From: Thermoflexales bacterium
GTDB lineage: Bacteria > Chloroflexota > Anaerolineae > Fen-1058
NCBI GenBank assembly: GCA_016931085.1
Contig: JAFGFO010000232.1
Coordinates: forward strand, 1-13,883
Reading direction: 5' to 3'
Length of the DNA stretch: 13,883 nucleotides
In this document: positions 1 to 6,478 of the stretch, piece by piece
Layout: each line of letters begins with the position of its first letter
Numbering within the stretch: the stretch's first letter is position 1
Made by a program: the position numbers and the translations under genes
Notes under the pieces: model-generated
What the model was told of the DNA's origin: nothing
The model's database searches: none
Seen by the model: the letters and a program-made list of their open reading frames with translations, nothing else

Positions 1-467
1 CCGTAGCGCACCACGGCATAGTCCAAGATGCTGCCGAAGCTTGCGGCGTTGAAGCGCAGCGAACTCCAGTCACCGCCAGCCGGGCTGCCGGTGCCGGTGC
101 TGCCACCCACACTGTTGTCGTTGATCGAGGTGAACGTGATAGGAGCGAGCTCCGTCCCATCGGCGATGAGGGTGCCATTCACCCACAAGTCATAGGTCCA
201 ACTACTGAACTTGACAACCGCGCCCGGCTCGATGGTGAGTGTGACGCCGCTATTGACCGTGACGTCGCAGGTGACGATGTGAGGATTGTCAGCCGCCGCC
301 CAGGTTGTATTAGCCGTGATAGCGCCGCACCAATCCGCAGCGGGCTCCAAAGGCTGGCGGGCTTGGGCGGGGGACGAACCGGCGCTTGCCAGCAGCAGGG
401 CCAACAGCAGTGCAGCTAAGAGCAAAGCCGAGCTGAGTGTTGGGGTGAACAGTTTACGCGTTTTCAT
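1..467 (-). CDS. Exported beta-helix-like protein, N-terminal part (runs off left edge)
   Basis: Reading leftwards from the ATG at 467-465, 155 codons stay open to the window edge, so the C-terminus is missing. The first 36 residues form a classic signal peptide: basic start M-K-T-R-K, a long Leu/Ala core, and an A-Q-A cleavage site. The mature part has the pattern of secreted right-handed beta-helix proteins: a W-C-G-A-I start, then V-T-V-N-S-G-V-T-L-T-I-E-P-G-A-V-V-K-F, then L-I-A-D-G-T-E-L-A-P-I-T-F-T-S. This motif commonly opens parallel beta-helix repeat domains in bacterial surface proteins. The start is supported by a GGAGGG ribosome-binding site (472-477) four bases upstream and a promoter at 521-549. 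It is divergent from the ATPase block at 640. Substrate or ligand cannot be told from this fragment. The export call is firm; the fold assignment comes from motif memory. Confidence 0.8.
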   Translation of the reverse strand, partial: MKTRKLFTPTLSSALLLAALLLALLLASAGSSPAQARQPLEPAADWCGAITANTTWAAADNPHIVTCDVTVNSGVTLTIEPGAVVKFSSWTYDLWVNGTLIADGTELAPITFTSINDNSVGGSTGTGSPAGGDWSSLRFNAASFGSILDYAVVRY

Positions 468-520
468 CTTTCCCTCCGTGATTGATCAAGCGTTTCTTGG
501 GGTACCGCCACTATGTTACT

Positions 521-549
521 ATTGTACATTAAATCATGGTTCGTGTCCA
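521..549 (-). promoter_or_regulatory. Sigma70-type promoter of the exported beta-helix gene
   Basis: On the minus strand a -35 box TGGACA (544-549, five of six to consensus) lies exactly 17 bases from a -10 box TACAAT (521-526). Transcription would start near 513, giving a leader of about 45 nt before the ATG at 467. The 9-mer GTACAATAG around this -10 recurs on the minus strand upstream of the asparagine synthetase gene (12153-12161). Confidence 0.6.
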
Positions 550-609
550 CAACTTTAGTCTTCGGGGTGCGGTTCACGTTTTTGCGCCGAGCCGCGCGTC
601 GCCATTCCG

Positions 610-618
610 TGGTATAAT
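610..618 (+). promoter_or_regulatory. Extended -10 promoter of the ATPase block
   Basis: A perfect TATAAT at 613-618 is preceded by TG at 610-611, the extended -10 arrangement; no convincing -35 box is seen upstream. The predicted start lies near 625, so the leader before the ATG at 640 would be very short. The surrounding string GGTATAATA is identical to that of the amylase promoter at 12251-12259, and both are followed by a run of six G as ribosome-binding site. Confidence 0.55.
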
Positions 619-639
619 AACAGGGGGGAATGAACGACC

Positions 640-1698
640 ATGAGCAGTCCGTTACGAGCGAGCAGCAGCCAACAAGTGAATGAGGTGATCGGCCAAGCGT
701 TGTCCACGCCCAAACCTTACCCCCTGCCCCCGGACGTGCTGGCCTGGATCGAGAGCGGCCAGCGCTGGGACCCGCTGGAGGAAATCGCCTGGCGGCTGGG
801 CGCCGAGCGGGAGGAGGGGGTCGAAAGGCGGGCCGAGATAACGGTGGGGCGGGAGGAGGAAATCAAAAGCATTCACAAGCTCCTGGAGCGAGGCCGCCAC
901 GTGCTGCTGGTCGGCTCGCACGGGGTGGGCAAGAGCCACATGCTCAGGCACATTGCCGGCGAGCTGGCCGGCGGCGGCACGTGCTTGTTCTTTGACGGCT
1001 TTGGCGCGCCCAAGAGCGTGCTCAAGGAGGTGTGCCTGGCGCTTCACGAGGCCGGCCACCTGCCGGGCTACCAACACGAAGCAGATCCTGAGCGGGCCGG
1101 CGCCATGCTGAACCGCTTGCCACTCGGCAACCTGAGCCAGTTGGCGGCGGCCGGCCTGGACGGGCAGGGCTACACGCTCGTGATCGACAACCTGGACAGC
1201 CTGACTGCCGCTGGCGTGCCGATCCTGCAGGCGATCAGCGACAAGGCGATCCTCGTCGCCGCGTGTAAAGCCGAGAAAACGGAACGGGTAGCCGGGGTGA
1301 TCGATCGCTTCAACCGGGTCGAGCTGGCCCCCATGAACAGCCGGGACATCGCAGCCCTTTTATGGACGCGCCTGGAGCGAGCAGCCGTGGCCGACCCCCA
1401 ACTGTTGGAACGGCGCATCGTGGCCCAGGCCAACGGCAACCCTGGCGTGGTGGTCGATGCCGCTCACAAGCTGGCCGGCAATGCCAGCCTGGCCGACATC
1501 CGCGACGTGCGCGCGACCATCCCCACGACAAGCCAGGTAGATTTAACCTGGATCGTTTTTTTCGCCGTGGCCGGGCTGCTTGCCTTGCGCTACGTCGCCC
1601 GCGCCACAGACAGCACGACCGCTTACGTCGTCTTTGGCGTGCTGTCCGCCTTTGGCATGGCAGCCCGCATCCTGCTGCCGCGGCTGGCGCGCTACTAG
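640..1698 (+). CDS. P-loop ATPase (AAA/Orc1-like) with two C-terminal membrane helices
   Basis: A 352-aa protein built on a P-loop ATPase core. It carries a V-G-R-E-E-E entry motif typical of AAA_16/Orc1-like ATPases (69-74), a Walker A motif G-S-H-G-V-G-K-S (92-99) and a Walker B-like strand Y-T-L-V-I-D-N-L-D (178-186), followed by a hydrophobic strand ending in A-C-K (about 204-210) that could hold sensor 1. After the N-G-N-P segment (265-268) the chain ends in two hydrophobic helices (about 303-319 and 326-347), so the ATPase domain is expected to be cytoplasmic and tethered by its C-terminus. The ATG at 640 follows a G-rich site (623-628); another ATG at 630 is out of frame. It is first in a block with genes at 1710, 2022 and 2511. 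The specific job is unknown; the ATPase call is firm, the subfamily is not. Confidence 0.8.
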   Translation: MSSPLRASSSQQVNEVIGQALSTPKPYPLPPDVLAWIESGQRWDPLEEIAWRLGAEREEGVERRAEITVGREEEIKSIHKLLERGRHVLLVGSHGVGKSHMLRHIAGELAGGGTCLFFDGFGAPKSVLKEVCLALHEAGHLPGYQHEADPERAGAMLNRLPLGNLSQLAAAGLDGQGYTLVIDNLDSLTAAGVPILQAISDKAILVAACKAEKTERVAGVIDRFNRVELAPMNSRDIAALLWTRLERAAVADPQLLERRIVAQANGNPGVVVDAAHKLAGNASLADIRDVRATIPTTSQVDLTWIVFFAVAGLLALRYVARATDSTTAYVVFGVLSAFGMAARILLPRLARY

Positions 1699-1709
1699 GA
1701 AGGAAAGCC

Positions 1710-2021
1710 ATGATAGAACTGCCTTTGCCTGACAACGTGGGGCAATCCATCTTGCTCGAACACGAAGATGGCTCCAGGCACTATTACGTCGTCACCGACG
1801 AAATCGCGCGAGCCAGGCCAGACGCTCCCAACAAGGTTTTGAGCTTTCAGCGGCTCGAAGCCAAAAAGGATGGGCGCGTCCAATTGCGCTTTTGCCACTT
1901 TTTCGCGGACGAAAGCGAGTGGGTCTTTGTCCAGCACGCGCTGTATATCTCGCCCGGCGAGTTCGAGGACGTCGTGGCCGAGGCGTCCGGGCGGGGCTGG
2001 TTTGACATCACTGGGAAGTAA
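1710..2021 (+). CDS. Small protein of unknown function (103 aa)
   Basis: I do not recognise this gene. It encodes 103 residues with no signal peptide or membrane helix, so it is probably cytoplasmic. It is rich in charged and aromatic residues; a notable stretch is F-C-H-F-F-A-D-E-S-E-W-V-F-V-Q (61-75), and the chain ends W-F-D-I-T-G-K. The ATG at 1710 sits 11 bases after the stop of the ATPase gene and behind a purine-rich ribosome-binding site (1697-1707). Its TAA stop directly abuts the ATG of the receiver gene at 2022, so the two are probably translated together. A longer reading of the same frame starting inside the ATPase gene is not credible. It may be an adaptor between the ATPase and the receiver, but that is only inference from position. 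Confidence 0.75.
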   Translation: MIELPLPDNVGQSILLEHEDGSRHYYVVTDEIARARPDAPNKVLSFQRLEAKKDGRVQLRFCHFFADESEWVFVQHALYISPGEFEDVVAEASGRGWFDITGK

Positions 2022-2408
2022 ATGAACACGCTCGCGCTGATTGTCGAAGACGACGCCGACGCCGTAGTTATTTTTTCCGAGGCCCTCCAACAAGCCGGCC
2101 TGGCGGTAGAGGTGGCTTTCAATGGCAACCAGGCGCTGCGGCGGCTGGCGGAGAGGGTGCCTGACCTGATTGTGCTGGACTGGCACCTGCCTCACGCTTC
2201 TGGCCGGGACGTGCTCGACTTTGTCCAGGCGGACGCGCGATTCGAGGACACGCTGGTGATCCTGGCCAGCGCGGACATATTGGCAGGGGAAAAGATCACC
2301 GGCCGGGTGGAGGTGCTGATCAAGCCGGTCGGGTTCAAGCAATTGCGCGACCTGGTGAAACGCTATGCCGAAAATAGCCACAGAGGCACAGAGGACGCAG
2401 AGTTATAG
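2022..2408 (+). CDS. Stand-alone response-regulator receiver (CheY-like)
   Basis: A 128-aa single-domain receiver. The acidic triad E9-D10-D11 opens strand 1, the phosphoacceptor is D53 in L-I-V-L-D-W-H-L-P, the conserved Ser/Thr position is S83 in I-L-A-S-A-D, and the conserved Lys is K101 in L-I-K-P-V. All residues needed for phosphorylation are present, and there is no output domain. Such proteins act by phosphorylation-dependent binding to a partner. No histidine kinase lies in this block; the kinase at 6733-9225 has its own regulator. The start follows the preceding stop directly, with only a weak GGGAAG (2013-2018), suggesting translational coupling. The last ten residues, S-H-R-G-T-E-D-A-E-L, come from a tandem repeat (2379-2402) read as coding sequence and are probably not part of the fold. 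Confidence 0.9.
   Translation: MNTLALIVEDDADAVVIFSEALQQAGLAVEVAFNGNQALRRLAERVPDLIVLDWHLPHASGRDVLDFVQADARFEDTLVILASADILAGEKITGRVEVLIKPVGFKQLRDLVKRYAENSHRGTEDAEL
2379..2402 (+). repeat. Degenerate 8-bp tandem repeat (CACAGAGG type)
   Basis: Three consecutive octamers, CACAGAGG, CACAGAGG and ACGCAGAG. This family of short repeats is scattered through many bacterial genomes, often next to genes. Here it forms the last codons of the receiver gene. Confidence 0.75.
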
Positions 2409-2417
2409 CCTTTTAGA

Positions 2418-2440
2418 GAGTTTTTGCATGCAAAAAACTC
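2418..2440. repeat. Near-perfect palindrome between receiver and FtsK-like genes
   Basis: GAGTTTTTGCA pairs with TGCAAAAAACTC with one extra A in the right arm. It starts ten bases after the receiver stop. It lacks a T-run after the right arm, so it is not a textbook terminator; it could attenuate transcription, protect an mRNA end, or belong to a dispersed palindromic repeat family. The adjoining CTCGGTTTCTTG adds to the repeat-like look. Confidence 0.6.
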
Positions 2441-2510
2441 GGTTTCTTGAACGTCGCGCTTTTCGTCGTTGGCGCAGAACGGGCGGTCACAAAATCCACA
2501 TGACAGATCT

Positions 2511-4100
2511 ATGAGACGCCAGTTGTGGATCATCCTGTCTACTTTGCTCGTCAGCCTTGTGTTGCCTAGGGTTCATACCTGTGTCGTTGTTTCTCATCCT
2601 CTGTCTTTTGCACCAATCTGCCATTATCAATTGACAATTAACCATTTACAATTAACAATTCAAAAGCCCACTCCTCCCAAGCCGCCGCCGCCGCCGCCGC
2701 CGACCGAAGCGCCATCCTCCGGCGATGGGGGGAGCTACCAGCCGCCGTCCACCGGCACACCTACCCCGCCTCCTCCAAGCGCGACCCACACCCGCCGCCC
2801 GCCACCCCGGCCCACCGCGACGTTCACCCCAACGCCCACACCCTCTTGCACGCCTAGTCGCACCCCGATGCCCACGCCCACCACCACGCCCACGCCATCC
2901 CGCACGCCGCGCGCCCAGCTTTTTGCCCTGCCCACGCCCAGCCGTGCGGCTGGTTCTGAGGCGGGGGCAGTTGTCGCCGCCAGCCCAACCTGCTCCCCCA
3001 CCCCACGAGCGAGCCGGCGTGCCTTCCCATCCACGTCTCTGGCCGCCCCGGCTGCGGCATTGGTGAGCTTTTTGACGCGGGTGGCCTGGCTGCCGGCGGC
3101 CCTGGCCGTTCTCATCCTGGTCTTGAGCTGGGCCAGGCGGGCCGCGCCTGGCTTGCGGGGTCCGCTGATGGGAGTGACTGTCATCGCCCTGGCCCTGGCG
3201 GTGTTTTTCGCCGCCGCGCGCCCAAGCCCGGCCGGCGTCCAGAGCTTGAACGTGTCCCTGGTCTGGCAGGCCGGTTTGGCCCTCCTGGCCGCCGTCCTGA
3301 TCGCCACCACCGGCGGCTGGCTGGCCGGCAAGCTCAACTCACACGTACCCCAACAACCATCCCCAACTTCTGATCCCCCTGCCCGCTGCCCAAGCCCCAC
3401 TTCCCAACCTGAAACCTGCGACCTGCAACCTGAAACCTCTTCCCTTCCCCCCCTCTTCCTGGCCGAGGGTGCGCGCGTCCTCGTCACAGGTCCCTCGCGC
3501 AGCGGGAAATCGACCGTTCTGCACCATCTGTGCCGGGCTGCCATGGCCGATCCCACCTTCGACGAGATCGTGCTGCTCGACGGCAAGGGACCGGAACTGA
3601 TCGCCTGGGCGGGGGCCACCCCGGTTGTAAGCTATTGCGGCCCGGAGGATATCGCGGCCTGGATTGCCCCCCTGGAGCGCATCGTGCAGGGGTTTCCCGC
3701 CCGCTACGCTGGCCTGGTCAAGGCTGGCCTACGCAGGGCTGAGCCTGGCGGGAATCGCAAAATGATCGTGATTGACGAGGTCCAGCGTGCCAGCCGGATT
3801 GAGCTTGGCAAAAAGATCATGGCGGCTTTGCTCACCATCGCCGAGCAGAGCGGCGCGCTGGGCGACGTGCTGGTGATCACGACCCAACGCGCCACGCACC
3901 ACAGCCTGGACAAGTCGATCTCGTACAACGCCAACCTGGTCATTGCCCTGACCAGTCCCGAGCACCCCGGCCGCTTTGAGCTGTACAGCTCGTTGGCGCA
4001 GAAAAGGCCCGCTCGCCGTGGCCAGGCCAGGCCGGCCGGCGACGCCGACATCACCGCCTGGGCGGCCGAGCTGACCGGCCGGCGCGCCGGGCGAGATTGA
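2511..4100 (+). CDS. Membrane-anchored FtsK/SpoIIIE-type ATPase
   Basis: With the ATG at 2511 the protein has 529 aa. An earlier in-frame TTG at 2469 adds 14 residues but would bury the signal-anchor start M-R-R-Q-L-W-I-I-L-S. Order: N-terminal hydrophobic helix, seven prolines, a Pro/Thr-rich stretch (about 80-136), three hydrophobic helices (about 190-207, 217-236, 252-269), a linker, then a compact motor with Walker A G-P-S-R-S-G-K-S (327-334), D-G-K-G-P-E-L (357-363, like the D-P-K-x-x-E-L motif of FtsK), Walker B M-I-V-I-D-E (418-423) and T-T-Q-R (457-460, like A-T-Q-R-P). Positive charges fit a Pro/Thr segment outside and a motor inside. The DNA-reading gamma domain of FtsK is absent, so this is not the cell-division translocase; a mobile-element or transport role is possible. 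No clear ribosome-binding site is seen. Confidence 0.82.
   Translation: MRRQLWIILSTLLVSLVLPRVHTCVVVSHPLSFAPICHYQLTINHLQLTIQKPTPPKPPPPPPPTEAPSSGDGGSYQPPSTGTPTPPPPSATHTRRPPPRPTATFTPTPTPSCTPSRTPMPTPTTTPTPSRTPRAQLFALPTPSRAAGSEAGAVVAASPTCSPTPRASRRAFPSTSLAAPAAALVSFLTRVAWLPAALAVLILVLSWARRAAPGLRGPLMGVTVIALALAVFFAAARPSPAGVQSLNVSLVWQAGLALLAAVLIATTGGWLAGKLNSHVPQQPSPTSDPPARCPSPTSQPETCDLQPETSSLPPLFLAEGARVLVTGPSRSGKSTVLHHLCRAAMADPTFDEIVLLDGKGPELIAWAGATPVVSYCGPEDIAAWIAPLERIVQGFPARYAGLVKAGLRRAEPGGNRKMIVIDEVQRASRIELGKKIMAALLTIAEQSGALGDVLVITTQRATHHSLDKSISYNANLVIALTSPEHPGRFELYSSLAQKRPARRGQARPAGDADITAWAAELTGRRAGRD
2621..2662 (+). repeat. Degenerate AT-rich 7-bp tandem repeat
   Basis: Six consecutive heptamers: CCATTAT, CAATTGA, CAATTAA, CCATTTA, CAATTAA, CAATTCA. 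It lies inside the FtsK-like gene and is read as C-H-Y-Q-L-T-I-N-H-L-Q-L-T-I-Q. A 12-bp piece (2637-2648) recurs exactly at 4201-4212, upstream of the next gene. Such heptamer arrays are usually intergenic. Confidence 0.8.
3405..3439 (+). repeat. Degenerate ACCTG-type 7-bp tandem repeat
   Basis: Five consecutive heptamers: CAACCTG, AAACCTG, CGACCTG, CAACCTG, AAACCTC. It is read as Q-P-E-T-C-D-L-Q-P-E-T-S in the linker between the last membrane helix and the motor domain of the FtsK-like protein. It has the same period as the repeat at 2621-2662 but an unrelated unit. Confidence 0.8.
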
Positions 4101-4208
4101 ACCAAAACGCCCTCTCGTGCGACTAATATGGTACAGTGTAAGAGTTTCCCAAACAACTGTCCAAGGAAAGACAACCTAAGGGATGCCAATCATCCAGCCT
4201 ATTAACCA

Positions 4209-4232
4209 TTTAACGGTTCACCTGGCGTTAAA
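4209..4232. promoter_or_regulatory. Inverted repeat upstream of the secreted-protein gene (possible operator)
   Basis: TTTAACG (4209-4215) and its exact complement CGTTAAA (4226-4232) are separated by ten bases and end 32 bases before the ATG at 4265. The spacing suits a dimeric regulator binding two adjacent major grooves; a hairpin in the leader is the alternative. No convincing -35/-10 pair was found nearby. Confidence 0.4.
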
Positions 4233-4264
4233 CGTACAAATTAATCATGATCAAGGAGAAAACC

Positions 4265-6343
4265 ATGTATACCAAGTCATTACGAACGATACTATCCGTC
4301 CTATTCGTAGGGGGAGTGATTCTCGGCGTGTTGCCCGGTGTCAGTGACGCCCGAGTGCCCCCCCCCGAAGAACCCATCGCTCTGCAAATTCAAGACGATG
4401 GCGGCACGGCCGAGGTGGCTGTGGAATGGATGACCGACTGGCCCGGCACAGCTAATGATCGCGCCAATTGGTATTACTCTGCCAACAACCTGTACAATGA
4501 GCTGCTCAACGCCGGTTGGATTGGGCGCTTTAACTGGGGCAATACCAACGCCTGGGAACGGGATTTCAAGGCCGCCGCGTCTGGCGGCAATGGCGACATT
4601 GACACTGTTGACCTGGCCTTGATTGGGACCCACGGCACAGGTGGCTGGGATTCCCGTTACAGCAAGAACTTGAGCGCGGTCTCCTTTACCAGCAACAATG
4701 ACGACACGGTACTCAGCCCTGGCGAGGCGTATCGCTATTACGGCACGAATGACCTCGAATGGCTGGCGTTTGACTCGTGCAGCGTGCTGCGTGACGATAG
4801 CATGTGGTACTGGCACGAAACTTTTAACGGTCTGCACCTGATGCTAGGCTTTGCCAACACGATGTACGTAGTCTATCCCGGCGATGGCGGCGAGTGGGGC
4901 AATCAGATGCGGAAAAAGGGTTGGTGGATCTTTGGCCACGACGCCAAGACTGTAACCCAAGCCTGGTTCTCGGCCGTAGAGGACCAACAACCCTCTGGCG
5001 TGCGGGCGCGCGTGCTGGCAGAAGCGCTCGACAACTACAACGACTATATGTGGGGTCAGGGTTACGTCAGCCCTGATTATCCCAACAATGGCGCTTATTG
5101 GTACTGGGATCACGTGGCGGGAACGCCCCCACCGCTTCAACTGGCCGCCGCGCCCACCAGTATGCCCATCTACCAGGTCGTGCCACGCACGGTGGACGAA
5201 GATTATGTTCGCAGGATCGCCTGGTCTTTTGGTTTTAGCACGACTGACAAGGTGCTCGCAGCGCCCGACCACTCGGCTTTCTACATGGCCAAGGGCGTGA
5301 GCGACACTCAACAACTGCGCGTAGACGCATTCAGCGGCGGCTACCTGTACCAGGACCTCGGCGAATTGTGGACTAAGCCCGAACTGCCGCGCAAGCTGCC
5401 GCCTTCCGGGCCGCGCGCGCAAAGCATCGTGGACAGCTTTATGCAAGGTCGAGGCGAGAGCCTGGCCGGGTTCTACGGCCAACACACCCTGGTCACGCCA
5501 ACCGTCGAAGCGGAAGGCGTGAGCGTTGGCCTCTCTTCTAGCGCTCGAGTCGCCGCCGCGGCGCCGACCACGGTGACGAATTATATGGTCAGTTACGCCC
5601 GCGCCCTGGACATTGGCGACGGGCAACAAGCATCGATCGTCGGGCCGGGAGCGCGCTTCAACGTCTACGTCGGCAATGACAACCAGATCGTCGGGCTAAA
5701 GGGCGGCTGGCGTGACGTTCAGATGGCCACACCCCAGCGAGCAAGCGCCCAGGCCACAGCAGCCGTCACTGTGCCCATCAAGACTGCCAATCAAGCCTGG
5801 AGCGATTTCGAGGCCGACCCCACCATCGCCCTGGCTAAAGCGCCGCTGGCCAGTTCTTATGACCGCGCCGGCAAGCCCGATCCAACGCTAGCTTATTACG
5901 AGCAGTCACTTTCCATCACCCAAACCGAGCTGATACCGGCCTGGGTTTTCGTCGCCGACTTGTACACCGCCACCACCAGCCTCGTCGCGAGCGACGTCAA
6001 CCTGTACGTGCCGGCGGCGGCCGACCCCCTGGCGACACTCCAGGCCAACATCACCCAGCCTGCCACAGGCATCCAAATCAAGCCGGGCGAAAGCCTGAAC
6101 CTGAGCGGCGCGGCCGGCGGCGGGGTGCCACCCTACACCTATCACTGGTCTTCGAGCGTGGACGGCGCGTTGGGCGCGGGGGCTGACTTGACCACCCCCG
6201 AGCTACATGCCGACGTACACAGCGGCCAGATGCAAGCGAACGCCATCACCTTGCTTGTCGTCGACGCCAATGGACAAACGGCTACGGATACGATCCACGT
6301 GACAGTGAGCTCTCAGGTCTATTTGCCGCTGGTCTTGAAATAG
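4265..6343 (+). CDS. Secreted protein, caspase-like (clan CD-like) pattern plus Ig/PKD-like module; possibly DUF6345
   Basis: A 692-aa exported protein. The ATG at 4265 is preferred over that at 4247 because AAGGAG (4253-4258) lies six bases before it and it begins a clean signal peptide (M-Y-T-K-S-L-R, hydrophobic core, V-S-D-A cleavage site near residue 30). The N-terminal half has two hydrophobic strands each ending in a possible catalytic residue: V-D-L-A-L-I-G-T-H-G with H123, and L-E-W-L-A-F-D-S-C with C172. This Cys-His layout is that of clan CD peptidases (caspases, gingipains). From memory it resembles proteins labelled DUF6345. A C-terminal module (about 597-681) containing G-G-V-P-P-Y-T-Y-H-W looks like an Ig/PKD fold, and the chain ends V-Y-L-P-L-V-L-K, a tail common in exported Chloroflexota proteins. 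Peptidase activity is inferred, not shown. Confidence 0.75.
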   Translation: MYTKSLRTILSVLFVGGVILGVLPGVSDARVPPPEEPIALQIQDDGGTAEVAVEWMTDWPGTANDRANWYYSANNLYNELLNAGWIGRFNWGNTNAWERDFKAAASGGNGDIDTVDLALIGTHGTGGWDSRYSKNLSAVSFTSNNDDTVLSPGEAYRYYGTNDLEWLAFDSCSVLRDDSMWYWHETFNGLHLMLGFANTMYVVYPGDGGEWGNQMRKKGWWIFGHDAKTVTQAWFSAVEDQQPSGVRARVLAEALDNYNDYMWGQGYVSPDYPNNGAYWYWDHVAGTPPPLQLAAAPTSMPIYQVVPRTVDEDYVRRIAWSFGFSTTDKVLAAPDHSAFYMAKGVSDTQQLRVDAFSGGYLYQDLGELWTKPELPRKLPPSGPRAQSIVDSFMQGRGESLAGFYGQHTLVTPTVEAEGVSVGLSSSARVAAAAPTTVTNYMVSYARALDIGDGQQASIVGPGARFNVYVGNDNQIVGLKGGWRDVQMATPQRASAQATAAVTVPIKTANQAWSDFEADPTIALAKAPLASSYDRAGKPDPTLAYYEQSLSITQTELIPAWVFVADLYTATTSLVASDVNLYVPAAADPLATLQANITQPATGIQIKPGESLNLSGAAGGGVPPYTYHWSSSVDGALGAGADLTTPELHADVHSGQMQANAITLLVVDANGQTATDTIHVTVSSQVYLPLVLK

Positions 6344-6353
6344 CGAGCCCCGT

Positions 6354-6378
6354 TTTTGACGTAATCCTGGCGTCAGAA
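6354..6378. other. Short hairpin after the secreted-protein gene
   Basis: TTTTGACG (6354-6361) pairs with CGTCAGAA (6371-6378), allowing one G-T pair, around a nine-base loop. It starts eleven bases after the stop at 6343. No T-run follows on either strand, so it is at most a weak terminator. Confidence 0.35.
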
Positions 6379-6478
6379 AGGAGGTCGTTTATCGAACAGT
6401 GAGTGTCTTACCCATTGACGTTCGTGGTTCAAAGGGGATATTTCTGCCGTCCGATGAAGCCAAGCTATCCTTCCCAGC

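Noticed and set aside
1362..1709. Upstream extension of the small-protein gene into the ATPase gene
   Set aside because: The extension is Arg/Pro-rich out-of-frame translation of the ATPase; a good ribosome-binding site supports the ATG at 1710.
1695..2381. 228-codon minus-strand open frame opposite the small protein and receiver genes
   Set aside because: The receiver on the plus strand has all phosphorylation residues; the antisense frame shows no family pattern.
2681..2703. CCG/GCC triplet run as a possible microsatellite or regulatory repeat
   Set aside because: It simply encodes a seven-proline run in frame with the Pro/Thr-rich linker; counted as part of the gene.
2735..3619. 294-codon minus-strand open frame opposite the FtsK-like gene
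   Set aside because: Its composition is the antisense of Pro/Thr-rich coding sequence and Walker A; no domain pattern and no ribosome-binding site.
4844..5629. 261-codon minus-strand open frame opposite the secreted-protein gene
   Set aside because: No recognisable domain, and the plus strand here has a clear start, signal peptide and domains.
6344..6478. Possible 5' continuation of the FtsK-like relic
   Set aside because: Comparison with the intact gene before 3626 shows no matching bases beyond chance.
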